Made by a program: the position numbers and the translations under genes
From: Ignavibacteria bacterium
GTDB lineage: Bacteria; Bacteroidota; Ignavibacteria; Ignavibacteriales; Ignavibacteriaceae
DNA: 64,000 bases
Assembly: GCA_030693705.1 (NCBI GenBank)
Contig: JAUYAB010000041.1
Coordinates: 124,001-188,000 of the forward strand
Direction of reading: 5' to 3'
Notes under the pieces: model-generated
The model's database searches: none
The model's input: only the letters and a program-made list of their open reading frames with translations
Told to the model about the DNA's origin: nothing
In this document: positions 17,701 through 26,388 of the stretch, piece by piece
Position numbering within the stretch: position 1 is the stretch's first letter
Layout: each line of letters begins with the position of its first letter

Positions 17701-20051
17701 GAATTTCCACCTACAGGAGGAGGAGTAACGAAGGTGTTTATGACATAATTATTTACATCGCGGAGTTGGTCTAACTGACTTTGATTATCTCCGGTTCCCC
17801 CTGAGAAAAAAGTAAATCTTTTATTCCAACTATCAGAAGCACGGGAAACATAGTTGATGTGTTTGGTCATGTAAGAATCTAATTCTTGTTCAGAGGTTAC
17901 CGGGATTCTTCCAATATTCATCTGTGGGATATAAGCTCCGGTAGTGTCCCATGTTATAAACCAATTGTCACTTACTGAAGCTCCGAAAGATGGAACGAAA
18001 TTGTATTTTGGCGGAGTATTCATAAATTTAGTTTTATTTCCGTGATAATCATACGTGGCACCGCCAATTAGACAAACATATTTTGGCAAGGGAGTTTGCC
18101 AATTGTTATGCGTGGTTATTAAAAAATCTCTAATGGCCTCCGGATTAAAATAGCCATACGCAAACTCGTCATAAATATCATCAACATCAATTACTTTTGC
18201 TATAACGTTATAGCTGTTCGAAATAAATGAGGTGTAATCATTTGTCTTGTTGAGAAAATTTTTATGCGTAATTGCAAGATAATCAGCCTGGATTTGGGGA
18301 TTTCTTAAATTCACGAACTTTTTCGCATAATAAATCTTTGGTTCTGAAACGCTACTTGCATTGATAAGAATAAATTTATCTTGGTTCGTTAACGTATCAA
18401 AGAAAACGATTTCACTATTGTTTCTGAGTAATTGATATTTTTCACTTGTCTTCCCATATCTCCAAACAATAATTGAATCGGAAAAAACATTTGTAATTTT
18501 AATTCCTTCAACAGTTGGTAGAGAATCAAGGTAAGGGAAGGAAAACAACAAAGAATCATTGTAGGTCTGTAACCACCTTGGATATTCAACTTCATACCAG
18601 TCGTAAATGCAAAGGTTGGGAGAAGCTGCTGTAAGAAACGAATAAATCTTTAGAGTGTTATTCCCATTTGTCAAAATACTAGAGTTATACTCTCCTTTCA
18701 AAAGTTTCTGACTGTATTTATCGATATAGCCGGAATCTTGAATGGCAGAAGTATTGACTGAAATTGCAAGAAGGTGTGCATTTTGATTTATGTTTGAAGC
18801 ATAACTTTGTTGTTTTGAAAAAACATAAAATGGTTTTTCGGTAAAAACATTGGAAGTAACAAATGTTGAATTTCTTGTCCCTACCCCTAAATTACCTTGA
18901 TGCCAGGTTTTGTTCTCATACCAATTCGGCATTTCTCGTCTTACTTGATCTGCCATTGAAAAATCAAACCAATTGTTCTTTTCGTAATGAATAACTTCGT
19001 GATAATATTTTAAAGTGTCTTGTGCTGAAATCAAATTTCCGTTATCCGATACCTTAACACGTAAACCATCCATTCCTCCCCATGTCAACCAATAAATTGT
19101 CGTATCAGAGAAGCGGTCCAAGTATTCATTATAAGGTTCGCCATATTGGTTTACTTCGCGATGTTTTCCTCCCATGTTTCGTTCTCCCACAAACTCAATA
19201 AAATCCTCCGGATCGAAGACATTATCATCTTCTCCTTTTACATAAATAGGGACTTCAATTCCTTTTTTATAGAGCTTTAAAGTTTTAGGAATAATAGAAG
19301 ATAAATTTAAATATGGACTCAGACCGTTATAAGTCAGGTGATAAATAGCGTCTTTACTCACTCCTATTTTCAGGTAAACAGTATTATAATCAATCCATTT
19401 ATCTGAAGAATCGCTCCTTCTAAGATTATACTGCACTAATTTAGTATCGTTAAAGTTGATTTTACTTTCAGAAATAGAATTTAAATTGTTTTGAGTGCTG
19501 AATGTCGGAGCAATATTCACGGGACAAGTAATTTCCAAATGAAATTTCACAATTCTCCGGATAGAACGTTTCGCAGGTTCGAAGAGGAATGGAGAAACTG
19601 AAAGATGAAGATAACTTTTTCCATCTTTTACTAATTGTCCGTTTACAATTAAGAATTTTGAATTATAAGATTTGGGAAGCGAAGTATTATATTCGTAATG
19701 AATTATTTTCTGATTATCAACAGTAATCGTTGGAGTTACTTCCGGAATGGCTTCCAAAACTTCTTCACGATCAATGATGAATTGCACTTGAGGAGTTGTG
19801 TTTGCGGCAATAGGAATAAAAATAGTTGCTGTAGGCAGATTAAATTGGTTTGGTTTTGATTCATCCAAAGGGAAATCGAACTGTAATCTGTTTTGCCCGG
19901 AAGCCGGTGAGATGTGAAAACTAAACTCATTTTGATAAAACAGAATATGTTTATTCTCCGTCACCTTTTCAGATGTAAGGGAGACTTGAGACAGAATATT
20001 AAAACTGCAATTATAAAGAAATAAAATTATTAATAAGTATTGTCTCTTCAT
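14751..20051 (-). CDS. porU: PorU-like type IX secretion C25 protease
   Basis: A 1766-residue secreted protein with signal peptide (about residues 1-22). The middle carries a gingipain (C25) peptidase domain: catalytic histidine in ISYLGHSGTQTW near residue 820 and catalytic cysteine in ITDFGCSTARFGEP near residue 852. The N-terminal part (roughly 30-600) matches the barrel-like prodomain arrangement of PorU; after the peptidase come CARDB-like Ig modules (about 970-1080 and 1480-1580) and a sorting domain at the end (NCYNYPNPVKDNTYFTFIL, VAGRLVKEIKRS, GNFLANGVYLYKVIV). PorU cleaves the C-terminal sorting domain from T9SS cargo at the cell surface and joins it to an anchor. Gene symbol is by domain and context; it could be a PorU-related protease with another role. 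Confidence 0.82.
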   Translation of the reverse strand: MKRQYLLIILFLYNCSFNILSQVSLTSEKVTENKHILFYQNEFSFHISPASGQNRLQFDFPLDESKPNQFNLPTATIFIPIAANTTPQVQFIIDREEVLEAIPEVTPTITVDNQKIIHYEYNTSLPKSYNSKFLIVNGQLVKDGKSYLHLSVSPFLFEPAKRSIRRIVKFHLEITCPVNIAPTFSTQNNLNSISESKINFNDTKLVQYNLRRSDSSDKWIDYNTVYLKIGVSKDAIYHLTYNGLSPYLNLSSIIPKTLKLYKKGIEVPIYVKGEDDNVFDPEDFIEFVGERNMGGKHREVNQYGEPYNEYLDRFSDTTIYWLTWGGMDGLRVKVSDNGNLISAQDTLKYYHEVIHYEKNNWFDFSMADQVRREMPNWYENKTWHQGNLGVGTRNSTFVTSNVFTEKPFYVFSKQQSYASNINQNAHLLAISVNTSAIQDSGYIDKYSQKLLKGEYNSSILTNGNNTLKIYSFLTAASPNLCIYDWYEVEYPRWLQTYNDSLLFSFPYLDSLPTVEGIKITNVFSDSIIVWRYGKTSEKYQLLRNNSEIVFFDTLTNQDKFILINASSVSEPKIYYAKKFVNLRNPQIQADYLAITHKNFLNKTNDYTSFISNSYNVIAKVIDVDDIYDEFAYGYFNPEAIRDFLITTHNNWQTPLPKYVCLIGGATYDYHGNKTKFMNTPPKYNFVPSFGASVSDNWFITWDTTGAYIPQMNIGRIPVTSEQELDSYMTKHINYVSRASDSWNKRFTFFSGGTGDNQSQLDQLRDVNNYVINTFVTPPPVGGNSTHFYKTINPNTNFGPYSEAEFQKTIDEGSVFISYLGHSGTQTWDNSITTPSQLKSKGFGSPLITDFGCSTARFGEPDVTSFSQLFVVSNEGEAIAYIGNSSLGFLSTSLLGPKLFYEKVLIDSVSTISEALKLAKLKMLQTYGSTGVYKLFALTNTLIGDPIAQLRIPNKPNLSITPSDIYINSTNPSDLMDSLSVSLNYYNFGKVTNDSFSVVINDAVADTNNFNLEVNKSLPNFSNSMKISIPIRKKPGEHTFSIHLDANNSVDELSEVDNSVSIKYLVVGSSIKTMVTQPVENGLGDLLRLINPASKQQSDSLEIEFATNDSFKNSQVVHKSLDTLFTSLSMANLQKDTRYWARTKTAGNEQFGSSFSFIKTNDNKYFLSDSLSFSKSTLANLQYLNRHILFDSITTVFSAFSAGFSDGNSASIQKNSKNYIPENTLRGHHVCVFDDSSFEFISYRLFDVFGGETNNYINFLNTLSNKYIVIIAVSDEGSVSSSELKNQIKSLGSIYIDSLVFRGSWAIIGKKGAVPGSVPEAFSKPGNGSVKIDTTYYTPNKSGSLLTSEIGPVGKWDSLSVEQIISNELVSSYRPLGIRDNGIVDTLNVLSVTNNTADLNSIDARLYPKIKILSAFRTESDSISPNLSSLSVKFHTLPELATNYQVVSISRDTLIQGDSLDLKFYVYNVGESPADSFHVLVDVMKEDNSSRQLLDTVVASLDSMQRKMFTLNYMTNTTDGKGNMGFKIKIDPENHVRELYKDNNEFTIPFFTKPDTNVVSVSASSVSVTFDNTEILNGDFVSGNPSIKIDLKYPTWFAVSDTSSLSILLDNERIPFNQLNIKNDSANRTLTFAFIPSLTNGEHQFKIFGNNVYGKLDNQPGFERVFLVSNELAIMNCYNYPNPVKDNTYFTFILSQFPVELTIRIYTVAGRLVKEIKRSSAESFNHIYWDTKDQDGNFLANGVYLYKVIVKRNEKSESVTQKLAIVK

Positions 20052-20098
20052 TGTTTAGATCGAGGATGTAGTTTATTGATCAAAATTGAACCTTACAA

Positions 20099-20842
20099 AT
20101 GTATATAAACGAAATTAAAATAAATAATATAAAAGACGTTGGTTTGTTTAAGAAAGAACTGGAGTTTCTGTTAAGCGAACGAAATACAAATTTAATAGTA
20201 ACCTTTAATTTAGATTTTCTGAGAATCTCCACAGAGAATGACAAATTCAAAGACGTTTGTAAGAATGCACAAATTGTACTTGCGGATGGAGTAGGAATTA
20301 CTTCTCTACTCAAACTAAAATATGGAATATCTCTTCATCGATTAACCGGGAATGATTTATTTCAAATACTTTTAGGAATTGCCAACGGTAAAAAGTTGAA
20401 ACTAGCCTTGGTAGGTTCTACCACAAAATCGTTAGAGGTTTTGGGAATCAAATTGGGAAAAACCTTTCCTAATATCTCATTACTCACAATCTCTCCTCCT
20501 TTTTTATTTGAAACAGAAGAATCAACTAACAATAAAGTCATTAACGAATTGAAAAACTTCCAACCGGACATTTTAATAGCTGCTTTAGGATGCCCGAGGC
20601 AAGAGATTTGGCTTTCTGAAAATATGAAAACAATAAACGCAAGAATAAATGTTGGTGTTGGTGCAGCGCTAGATTTTTATTCTGGAATAAAAAGAAGAGC
20701 CCCAGTATTCCTGCAAAAAATCGGGCTCGAGTGGGTATGGAGACTTTTAACGGAACCTTCAAGGTTATCAAAACGATATATCATTCATGACTTACCATTT
20801 TTCATAAAGCAAATTGTAAAGAAAAGAACAGATTTTGAATAA
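20099..20842 (+). CDS. WecG/TagA/CpsF family glycosyltransferase
   Basis: A 247-residue family GT26 enzyme. Conserved blocks: NLDFLR (first motif), VLADGVGITSLLK (the xADGxG motif), RLTGNDLF, LAALGCPRQEIW-like (AALGCPRQEIW) and GVGAALDFYSG. Members add a sugar such as N-acetylmannosaminuronate or N-acetylmannosamine to an undecaprenyl-linked acceptor on the inner face of the cytoplasmic membrane. It is divergent from porU with only 47 bases between the two starts, so their promoters overlap. It opens the glycan-assembly region and overlaps the next gene. Confidence 0.88.
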   Translation: MYINEIKINNIKDVGLFKKELEFLLSERNTNLIVTFNLDFLRISTENDKFKDVCKNAQIVLADGVGITSLLKLKYGISLHRLTGNDLFQILLGIANGKKLKLALVGSTTKSLEVLGIKLGKTFPNISLLTISPPFLFETEESTNNKVINELKNFQPDILIAALGCPRQEIWLSENMKTINARINVGVGAALDFYSGIKRRAPVFLQKIGLEWVWRLLTEPSRLSKRYIIHDLPFFIKQIVKKRTDFE

Positions 20843-21902
20843 TATTAGACTTTTATTCCTAATGAAATCTTTTAATATTGGGGGAGTTGAAAGATCAGTC
20901 ATCAATTATGCGAACGAATTGATTAAAGATTTTGACTACGTCGGAATTTGTGCTTATGGAGATTTCTTTAATCATAAAAACTATATAAATGATGATGTTG
21001 AAATTAATAATTTACCTTTTCCAAGCAATAGCTCCAATTTTCTTTCGAACCTATTCTGTATAATAAAAATTCTGAAGAAAAAAGAAATAACTATTCTTCA
21101 TTATCACCATAGGGTCTATTTACCGTATATCTTAATTCTTAGAGTAAGATTTCCTGCCTTGAAAATTATTTATTCCCACCACAATACATTTGATGACCAG
21201 TTAACAAAGCTACTTTATGCAAATCATTATGTTGCTATTAGTAAATCAACAGAATCGGAGTTAATAAGGTCTCATAAAAAAGATTTTACAATAATTAAAC
21301 ATGGAACTCCTATTTCTTATAATGAAGTTTCCCAACAATTAAAAGAGAAATTTACTATCGGTTTTGTTGGAAGGTTCACTAAAACCAAAGGGATTTTTGT
21401 TTTGTTAGATGCCTTTCGCAATATTCATATAAAGCTTAGCCATGTCAGATTATGCTTCTTCGGTGAAGGAGAATTACAAGAGAGTATTGAATCATTTATT
21501 CGAGAACATCACTTCCAGAAAGTTGTTGATATCTTCCCACCAACAACTAATTTGGAATCAATTTATAGTCGAATTGATCTATTAGTCATTCCGTCAATAT
21601 CATTAGAAGGTTTTGGATTGGTCATAATTGAAGGTATGGCTCATAAAAAACTGGTGGTAGCCAGTGATCTTCCTGTTTTTAGAGAAATAATAACTGATGA
21701 AGAAACTGGATTTTTATTTACTGCCGGGGATTCTAAACATTTAGAAAAAGTTTTGTTAAAAATAATTTCTGATGATGAGTTATACAATAAAATAAGGTTA
21801 AACGGATTTGACACTGCCGTTAGAGAATATAATCTAAGCGATGCTGTAAATAAGTATATTAACTTATACAAGCGTTGTTGGAATAGCGGAAAATATACTT
21901 AG
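20835..21902 (+). CDS. Glycosyltransferase family 4
   Basis: A 355-residue GT-B fold enzyme. The N-terminal half starts with LLFLMKSFNIGGVERSVINY, the glycine-rich acceptor-side loop; the C-terminal half contains FTIGFVGRFTKTKG and the E-x7-E donor-binding region SLEGFGLVIIEGMAHKKLVV. Sugar donor cannot be told. Start: TTG at 20835 keeps the first beta strand intact and overlaps the preceding gene by eight bases; ATG 20862 would cut into the conserved strand, so TTG is preferred. Runs convergently into the minus-strand operon with only 17 bases between stops and no clear hairpin. Confidence 0.85.
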   Translation: MNNIRLLFLMKSFNIGGVERSVINYANELIKDFDYVGICAYGDFFNHKNYINDDVEINNLPFPSNSSNFLSNLFCIIKILKKKEITILHYHHRVYLPYILILRVRFPALKIIYSHHNTFDDQLTKLLYANHYVAISKSTESELIRSHKKDFTIIKHGTPISYNEVSQQLKEKFTIGFVGRFTKTKGIFVLLDAFRNIHIKLSHVRLCFFGEGELQESIESFIREHHFQKVVDIFPPTTNLESIYSRIDLLVIPSISLEGFGLVIIEGMAHKKLVVASDLPVFREIITDEETGFLFTAGDSKHLEKVLLKIISDDELYNKIRLNGFDTAVREYNLSDAVNKYINLYKRCWNSGKYT

Positions 21903-21919
21903 CCCTATTACTGATAATT

Positions 21920-23392
21920 TTACCATTGTATTTTACTTATTTTGCAGTATACAATATTATTAGGCTTCATGTTGAGCATTTTGATAAATTGTTGACGTAC
22001 TAAAAAATTATCTCTTGTGGCAATAGAATCTAACAGAAAGATATTCTTGGGGATCTTTCTTTCTAATTCGATTTCATCATTGAGTTTGGGGCCTATTAAA
22101 ATAGTAGTTTTTTTCATTTTTAAAAAAGAAACGATATCCCCCTTTAATCTATATTTGCTGATACCCGGATTAATCAAACCCACGGGGTCAACTATATATC
22201 TTTGTGTGAGAAATCCAATTTTTCCTATTCTATCTCTATAAATTCTATCGTCAGTTTTGGTGTTTTTTATAGTCCATTTTATAATTTGATCTTCCGCTTT
22301 TTCGCTCTCAAAGTAAATTTGTCTATAGATGCCTGCATGAAATGAACTAATAAATAAAAAATAAACTGGAATTAAATAATACATGATAGAACGTATTTTT
22401 TGCATCTTTGTGTTTTGTTGAAGATCAAGAAATAAAAACAATCCTAAAAATATAGGGGGAAAAACGATGCAATAATATCTGGAGAAGATAAATTCATTGC
22501 TAATAGTGAGGGAATAAAATAGTAGGTATGATGCGATTAGTACTATGAGGAAAGTATAATATCTCTGAAATCTTGTATTGCTGAATTCTTTTAATCTTGA
22601 TCTGCCGAGGACTAATAATTGAATGAATACAAATAAATATGTCCCTAAGAATATCATAAGTGAGGCTTTAATATTAGCTATAAAATACCTTCCGATAGGG
22701 TAATCAGCTCCTTTTGCATAAAATGTTGATGGCAGAAAGGTACCAAAGTAGAAATAAGCAAAAATTAACCAGGGAATAACCAAAATAGCGGCGCCAGCTA
22801 GTACTTTAAAAAACTCATCTGATAGTATTCTTTTGTTATTTATCAGATGAATTAATATCGATATGAGTAATAAATCAGGACGTATTAAAATTGAAAATCC
22901 AATAATAACACCCATTAGAAAAGAATTGGGATGTTCTCGAATAAAAAAAACATAAAGAATCGCAAGTGAGAAAAAATAAACAGCTGTTGTTTCTAAACCG
23001 GTGTAGGTATGCTTTAATAAGTTTGGATCGATAGAGACTAAAAGCAAAGCATATATTTGCAAAGTTCGTTGATGAATAATTTTAGTAATAATAATCCACC
23101 ATAAAGTAATGTATGCCATTCCAAAAATTATCGAAAGAAGAGTCGGAACAAGAAGAATATTGTGGATAACCAAATTGATTACGACTATAAGAAATAGCCA
23201 TAACGGACTGGTAAAACCGTAAGTTAGTTCTCCAGGATTAAAAGATAATTCACCCCTATTTATAATGTTCACGGCATATTTCAAATAGATGTATGTATCA
23301 TCTGTCAGATGAAAGTAGCTATAGAGTCCGTAGGATAACCCTAGATAAACAGTGAGGGACACAGCTAAATAGAATAAGTTAATTCTGGACAT
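21920..23392 (-). CDS. GT-C type membrane glycosyltransferase
   Basis: A 490-residue protein with about ten hydrophobic helices. After the first helix lies LTDDTYIYLKYAVNI followed by GELTYGFTSPLW: an acidic pair in the first external loop plus a YGFTSPLW block, which is the arrangement I associate with GT-C enzymes such as AftB-like arabinofuranosyltransferases and ArnT relatives that use polyprenyl-phosphate sugars outside the membrane. The C-terminal part is soluble and external (DRIGKIGFLTQRYIVDPVGL). Last gene of a nine-gene overlapping operon, so it probably finishes the polymer flipped by the encoded Wzx-like protein. Donor sugar is unknown. Confidence 0.75.
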   Translation of the reverse strand: MSRINLFYLAVSLTVYLGLSYGLYSYFHLTDDTYIYLKYAVNIINRGELSFNPGELTYGFTSPLWLFLIVVINLVIHNILLVPTLLSIIFGMAYITLWWIIITKIIHQRTLQIYALLLVSIDPNLLKHTYTGLETTAVYFFSLAILYVFFIREHPNSFLMGVIIGFSILIRPDLLLISILIHLINNKRILSDEFFKVLAGAAILVIPWLIFAYFYFGTFLPSTFYAKGADYPIGRYFIANIKASLMIFLGTYLFVFIQLLVLGRSRLKEFSNTRFQRYYTFLIVLIASYLLFYSLTISNEFIFSRYYCIVFPPIFLGLFLFLDLQQNTKMQKIRSIMYYLIPVYFLFISSFHAGIYRQIYFESEKAEDQIIKWTIKNTKTDDRIYRDRIGKIGFLTQRYIVDPVGLINPGISKYRLKGDIVSFLKMKKTTILIGPKLNDEIELERKIPKNIFLLDSIATRDNFLVRQQFIKMLNMKPNNIVYCKISKIQW

Positions 23393-24497
23393 CTAACAAT
23401 TCGTTGATTACTTGAATAATTTTTTCGGGCATAATTTTGGTGATACAGTACATCTCTTTTTGAGAACATTTCCAAGCACAATTAAAGCAAGGCAAATCAT
23501 AAAATATAAATTTTTTTTCTTTCGATGAATTAAAGGGTAAAAATTGTCCAAACATCCCACCACCAATAATTGCCAATAATTTTACATCCAATCGTAACGC
23601 AATGTGCGATATCCCGGAATCGATTCCAATGAACAAGTCTGATCTTGCGATTAATGAAGGGATTTCATAAAGTTTTAATTCACTAGCGAGAATTATAACA
23701 TTTTGTAATCCATTGCGAAGCATCTTTAATTCGTTTTCTTGTTCTTTATTTCCTATCAAATAAATTTGAAATTCAGAATTTAGTTGGTGAATTATTTTAG
23801 TAAAATACTTAATTGGCCAATCTCTATTGCGTTCCGATGAAAATGGGGCAATAACAATACTTTTTTTTAAGGTAGAATGTTTTATTAAATCGTAGTTTGT
23901 CGAAAATGTTTTTTGATTAGCAAATTTGATCTTATAAAACGCATTTTTGTTAAACATATTTAGAAGAGCAATATGCTTATCGTACTCATTGAAAATATTA
24001 TCAGTTAATATCTGGGTATAAAATTTATCTAATAAAGTTCCTAACTTCTCTCCTAAGTAAGTATGCTTAGCATTCAAAGCATAAATTGTTTTAGCTCCAC
24101 TCAAAATTGAAAGTTCATCATTTATTATTCCCCTTGCCGCAGTAAGATTAATACAAAGACCATATCCAGATTTTCGAAAGGATTTGAGCAATTTAACTTT
24201 ATAGAGAAGAGAATATCTATATCTGTTATGTTGAAATGGGATTATTTGAATTTTCCCGGAATAGTCTTTAAATAAATCAATGTATTCGGTGTGCATCAAC
24301 AATCTAACATGTTGATGTATCTCAAAAATATTATCATTTTCCAAAAGGATGGAAGAGACAACCAAATCGCCAACTCTTCCCGTATTAATGAAAAGGATAT
24401 TCTCTGCGTTTCTCTTGTTATTCCTTGGCAAGAAAACTTTTAGAATTAGAAGGAGAAGGAATTCAAAATAATTAAGAGACGCGTTAAATAATTTCAT
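23379..24497 (-). CDS. Glycosyltransferase family 9 (heptosyltransferase-like)
   Basis: A 372-residue GT9 enzyme. The N-terminal motif FINTGRVGDLVVSS and the C-terminal GIDSGISHIALRL are the two best family marks; REF-like sugar donors of the family are ADP-heptoses, used for lipopolysaccharide core. A C-terminal cysteine cluster (CFNCAWKCSQKEMYC) is common in GT9 proteins of this type. A hydrophobic N-terminal stretch suggests membrane association. Overlaps both neighbours (4 bases upstream, 14 downstream), so expression is coupled. Confidence 0.85.
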   Translation of the reverse strand: MKLFNASLNYFEFLLLLILKVFLPRNNKRNAENILFINTGRVGDLVVSSILLENDNIFEIHQHVRLLMHTEYIDLFKDYSGKIQIIPFQHNRYRYSLLYKVKLLKSFRKSGYGLCINLTAARGIINDELSILSGAKTIYALNAKHTYLGEKLGTLLDKFYTQILTDNIFNEYDKHIALLNMFNKNAFYKIKFANQKTFSTNYDLIKHSTLKKSIVIAPFSSERNRDWPIKYFTKIIHQLNSEFQIYLIGNKEQENELKMLRNGLQNVIILASELKLYEIPSLIARSDLFIGIDSGISHIALRLDVKLLAIIGGGMFGQFLPFNSSKEKKFIFYDLPCFNCAWKCSQKEMYCITKIMPEKIIQVINELLDVQN

Positions 24498-25462
24498 TTT
24501 TGATTTCTTTCACCCCATAGGAAGTACCAGATAACCTTTATTCTTTTAAAACTATTTGTATATGAAAGCGAATATGATCGCAATATTTTTAAAAGGAATC
24601 CTCCTAAAACAAGAGCAAATAAGTATCTCAAAAGTTTTCTTGAACAGAATCCATTAAATAAAGCTTTTAAAATTAAACTAAATGCGATAAGAAGTTTATT
24701 ATTATTATAAAAGACGAGGCTTTCTCTAAAGAGTAAATCATTTTTAGGAATATTAGAACTTCTATCACGTAGATATTTCAGAGAAATATTGATAGTCATT
24801 TCTCTTGTTGCCATAGAATGTTTTGATGAGATTTGATTTTTGTGAATTCTCCATGAATATAAATAGTCTGGGAAATTTGCTAAAACAGAGGTTTTGCTGG
24901 CTCTTAAGTAAAACTCATAGTCTGCACTAGGGAAAAAGTTTTCATCATAATAACCACATTTTTCAAAGACATGCTTACGAATACAAGCACTTGAATTAAA
25001 TATTGTATAATTTTTATATAATAATTCATCTTTGATCGTAGCGTCAATGACAGGAAGTTCCTGTTTCCCAATAACTTTTCCTTTATTATCTATTATATTA
25101 TAAAAAGAGCCACAAATATCGGCATTTGATTCCATCATTAAGCTAAGTTGCTTACTAAATCTTGTAGGGGCACTAATATCATCTTGATCTGCAATAAAAA
25201 CATATTCCCCTCGCGCTTCGCGGAAACCTCTATTGTAAGCAACTATTTGTGACGTTTTTTTTTCAAAGATTATTTTTATTCTTGGGTCTTTGAAAGATTG
25301 TATAATTTTTAGAGATGAATCATCCGAACCATTTTCAATTATTAAAAATTCAAAAAAATTGTGATCCTGAATTAATACGCTATTAATGGCTTCAGCAAGA
25401 TATTTTTCTCCATTATGAACTGGCATTATTACAGAACAAAAACATTCTTTTGAATTACTCAT
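24494..25462 (-). CDS. Glycosyltransferase family 2
   Basis: A 322-residue GT-A fold transferase. N-terminal CSVIMPVHNGEKYLAEAINS is the nucleotide-sugar binding start, NGSDDSS follows, and the metal-binding DxD-type motif is FIADQDDIS. ADYEFYLRASK matches the ED-containing acceptor-side block. The C-terminal third has weak hydrophobic stretches but no certain membrane helix. It overlaps both neighbours by four bases. Sugar and acceptor are unknown. Confidence 0.87.
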   Translation of the reverse strand: MSNSKECFCSVIMPVHNGEKYLAEAINSVLIQDHNFFEFLIIENGSDDSSLKIIQSFKDPRIKIIFEKKTSQIVAYNRGFREARGEYVFIADQDDISAPTRFSKQLSLMMESNADICGSFYNIIDNKGKVIGKQELPVIDATIKDELLYKNYTIFNSSACIRKHVFEKCGYYDENFFPSADYEFYLRASKTSVLANFPDYLYSWRIHKNQISSKHSMATREMTINISLKYLRDRSSNIPKNDLLFRESLVFYNNNKLLIAFSLILKALFNGFCSRKLLRYLFALVLGGFLLKILRSYSLSYTNSFKRIKVIWYFLWGERNQK

Positions 25463-26388
25463 CGGTTGAAAATATAAATGTTGTTGAACTTAAAATTTCC
25501 GTAAGCATATCTTTTTTGAACTGCATAGCTTACCGGTTTTCGGAATAAAAGTTGGGTGTCTAGCAGATTTATTATTTTATAAAGACCTCGGAAATAAGAT
25601 TTTATATATTTCATCCTTATTGCAATTATTAAATTGCTTATAAGTAATTTTACTGAAAAAACGATAAAATAGAACAACGAAAAATTTTTAAATAAAAATA
25701 TCCAATAACTGATGAATCCATAAAAAAATCTTTTTTCATTTATTCTGTTTTCCTCTTTTAATATTATATTTCTTCCAATTTTGGAATAGGTATGAATTAT
25801 TCGATGATTACTGAAGAATGCTATTTTGTAATTGCGATTAATTAATCTGATAGAGACTTCTAATTCATTATAATACAAGAAAAGATTATTGTCATATCCA
25901 TTGACTTCAGCAAAAGCTGATTTTCTAATCAATGCCCCACAGCCAATAAATCCGTTCACATCCTCAGAAACGGCGGAGTTGTGGTACTTAAATTCATCAT
26001 TTTCAATAATATTAAAATTCTGATTATAAACAGCAAATCCGACGACGGCTGTTGTTACATGCTCTTTAAAATACTCGCTTGCAGTATAAATAACTTCATT
26101 TTCCGGGTAACTATCATCATCCAACACCAGCACATATTCTCCACTGGCAATTTTAAATCCTTCATTCCATCCGGCTATGCCGATATTTTTTTGCATTCTT
26201 ATAAGAATAACCGCAGGAAATTCGTTTGCTACCATTTCCGGACTACCATCAGAAGAGGCATTATCAACAACTATTACTTCAATGTTTTTATAGTCTTGTT
26301 CATAAACTTTTGTCAGAGTATTACGCAATTCATTCTTCCGGTTAAAGGAAAGAATGTTAACCGTAACCAATGGTAAATGATCAAGCAT
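25459..26388 (-). CDS. Glycosyltransferase family 2 (rhamnosyl/galactofuranosyl-like)
   Basis: A 309-residue GT2 enzyme of the WcaE/rhamnosyltransferase-like group: PLVTVNILSFNRKNELRNTL, VVDNASSDGSPEMV, NIGIAGWNEGF and the metal site VLDDDSYP, then FIGCGALIRKSAF. A hydrophobic C-terminal segment (about residues 225-260) may bind the membrane. It overlaps the UDP-galactopyranose mutase gene by eight bases, so it is a reasonable candidate for a galactofuranosyltransferase; that is inference from position. Confidence 0.85.
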   Translation of the reverse strand: MLDHLPLVTVNILSFNRKNELRNTLTKVYEQDYKNIEVIVVDNASSDGSPEMVANEFPAVILIRMQKNIGIAGWNEGFKIASGEYVLVLDDDSYPENEVIYTASEYFKEHVTTAVVGFAVYNQNFNIIENDEFKYHNSAVSEDVNGFIGCGALIRKSAFAEVNGYDNNLFLYYNELEVSIRLINRNYKIAFFSNHRIIHTYSKIGRNIILKEENRINEKRFFYGFISYWIFLFKNFSLFYFIVFSVKLLISNLIIAIRMKYIKSYFRGLYKIINLLDTQLLFRKPVSYAVQKRYAYGNFKFNNIYIFNR

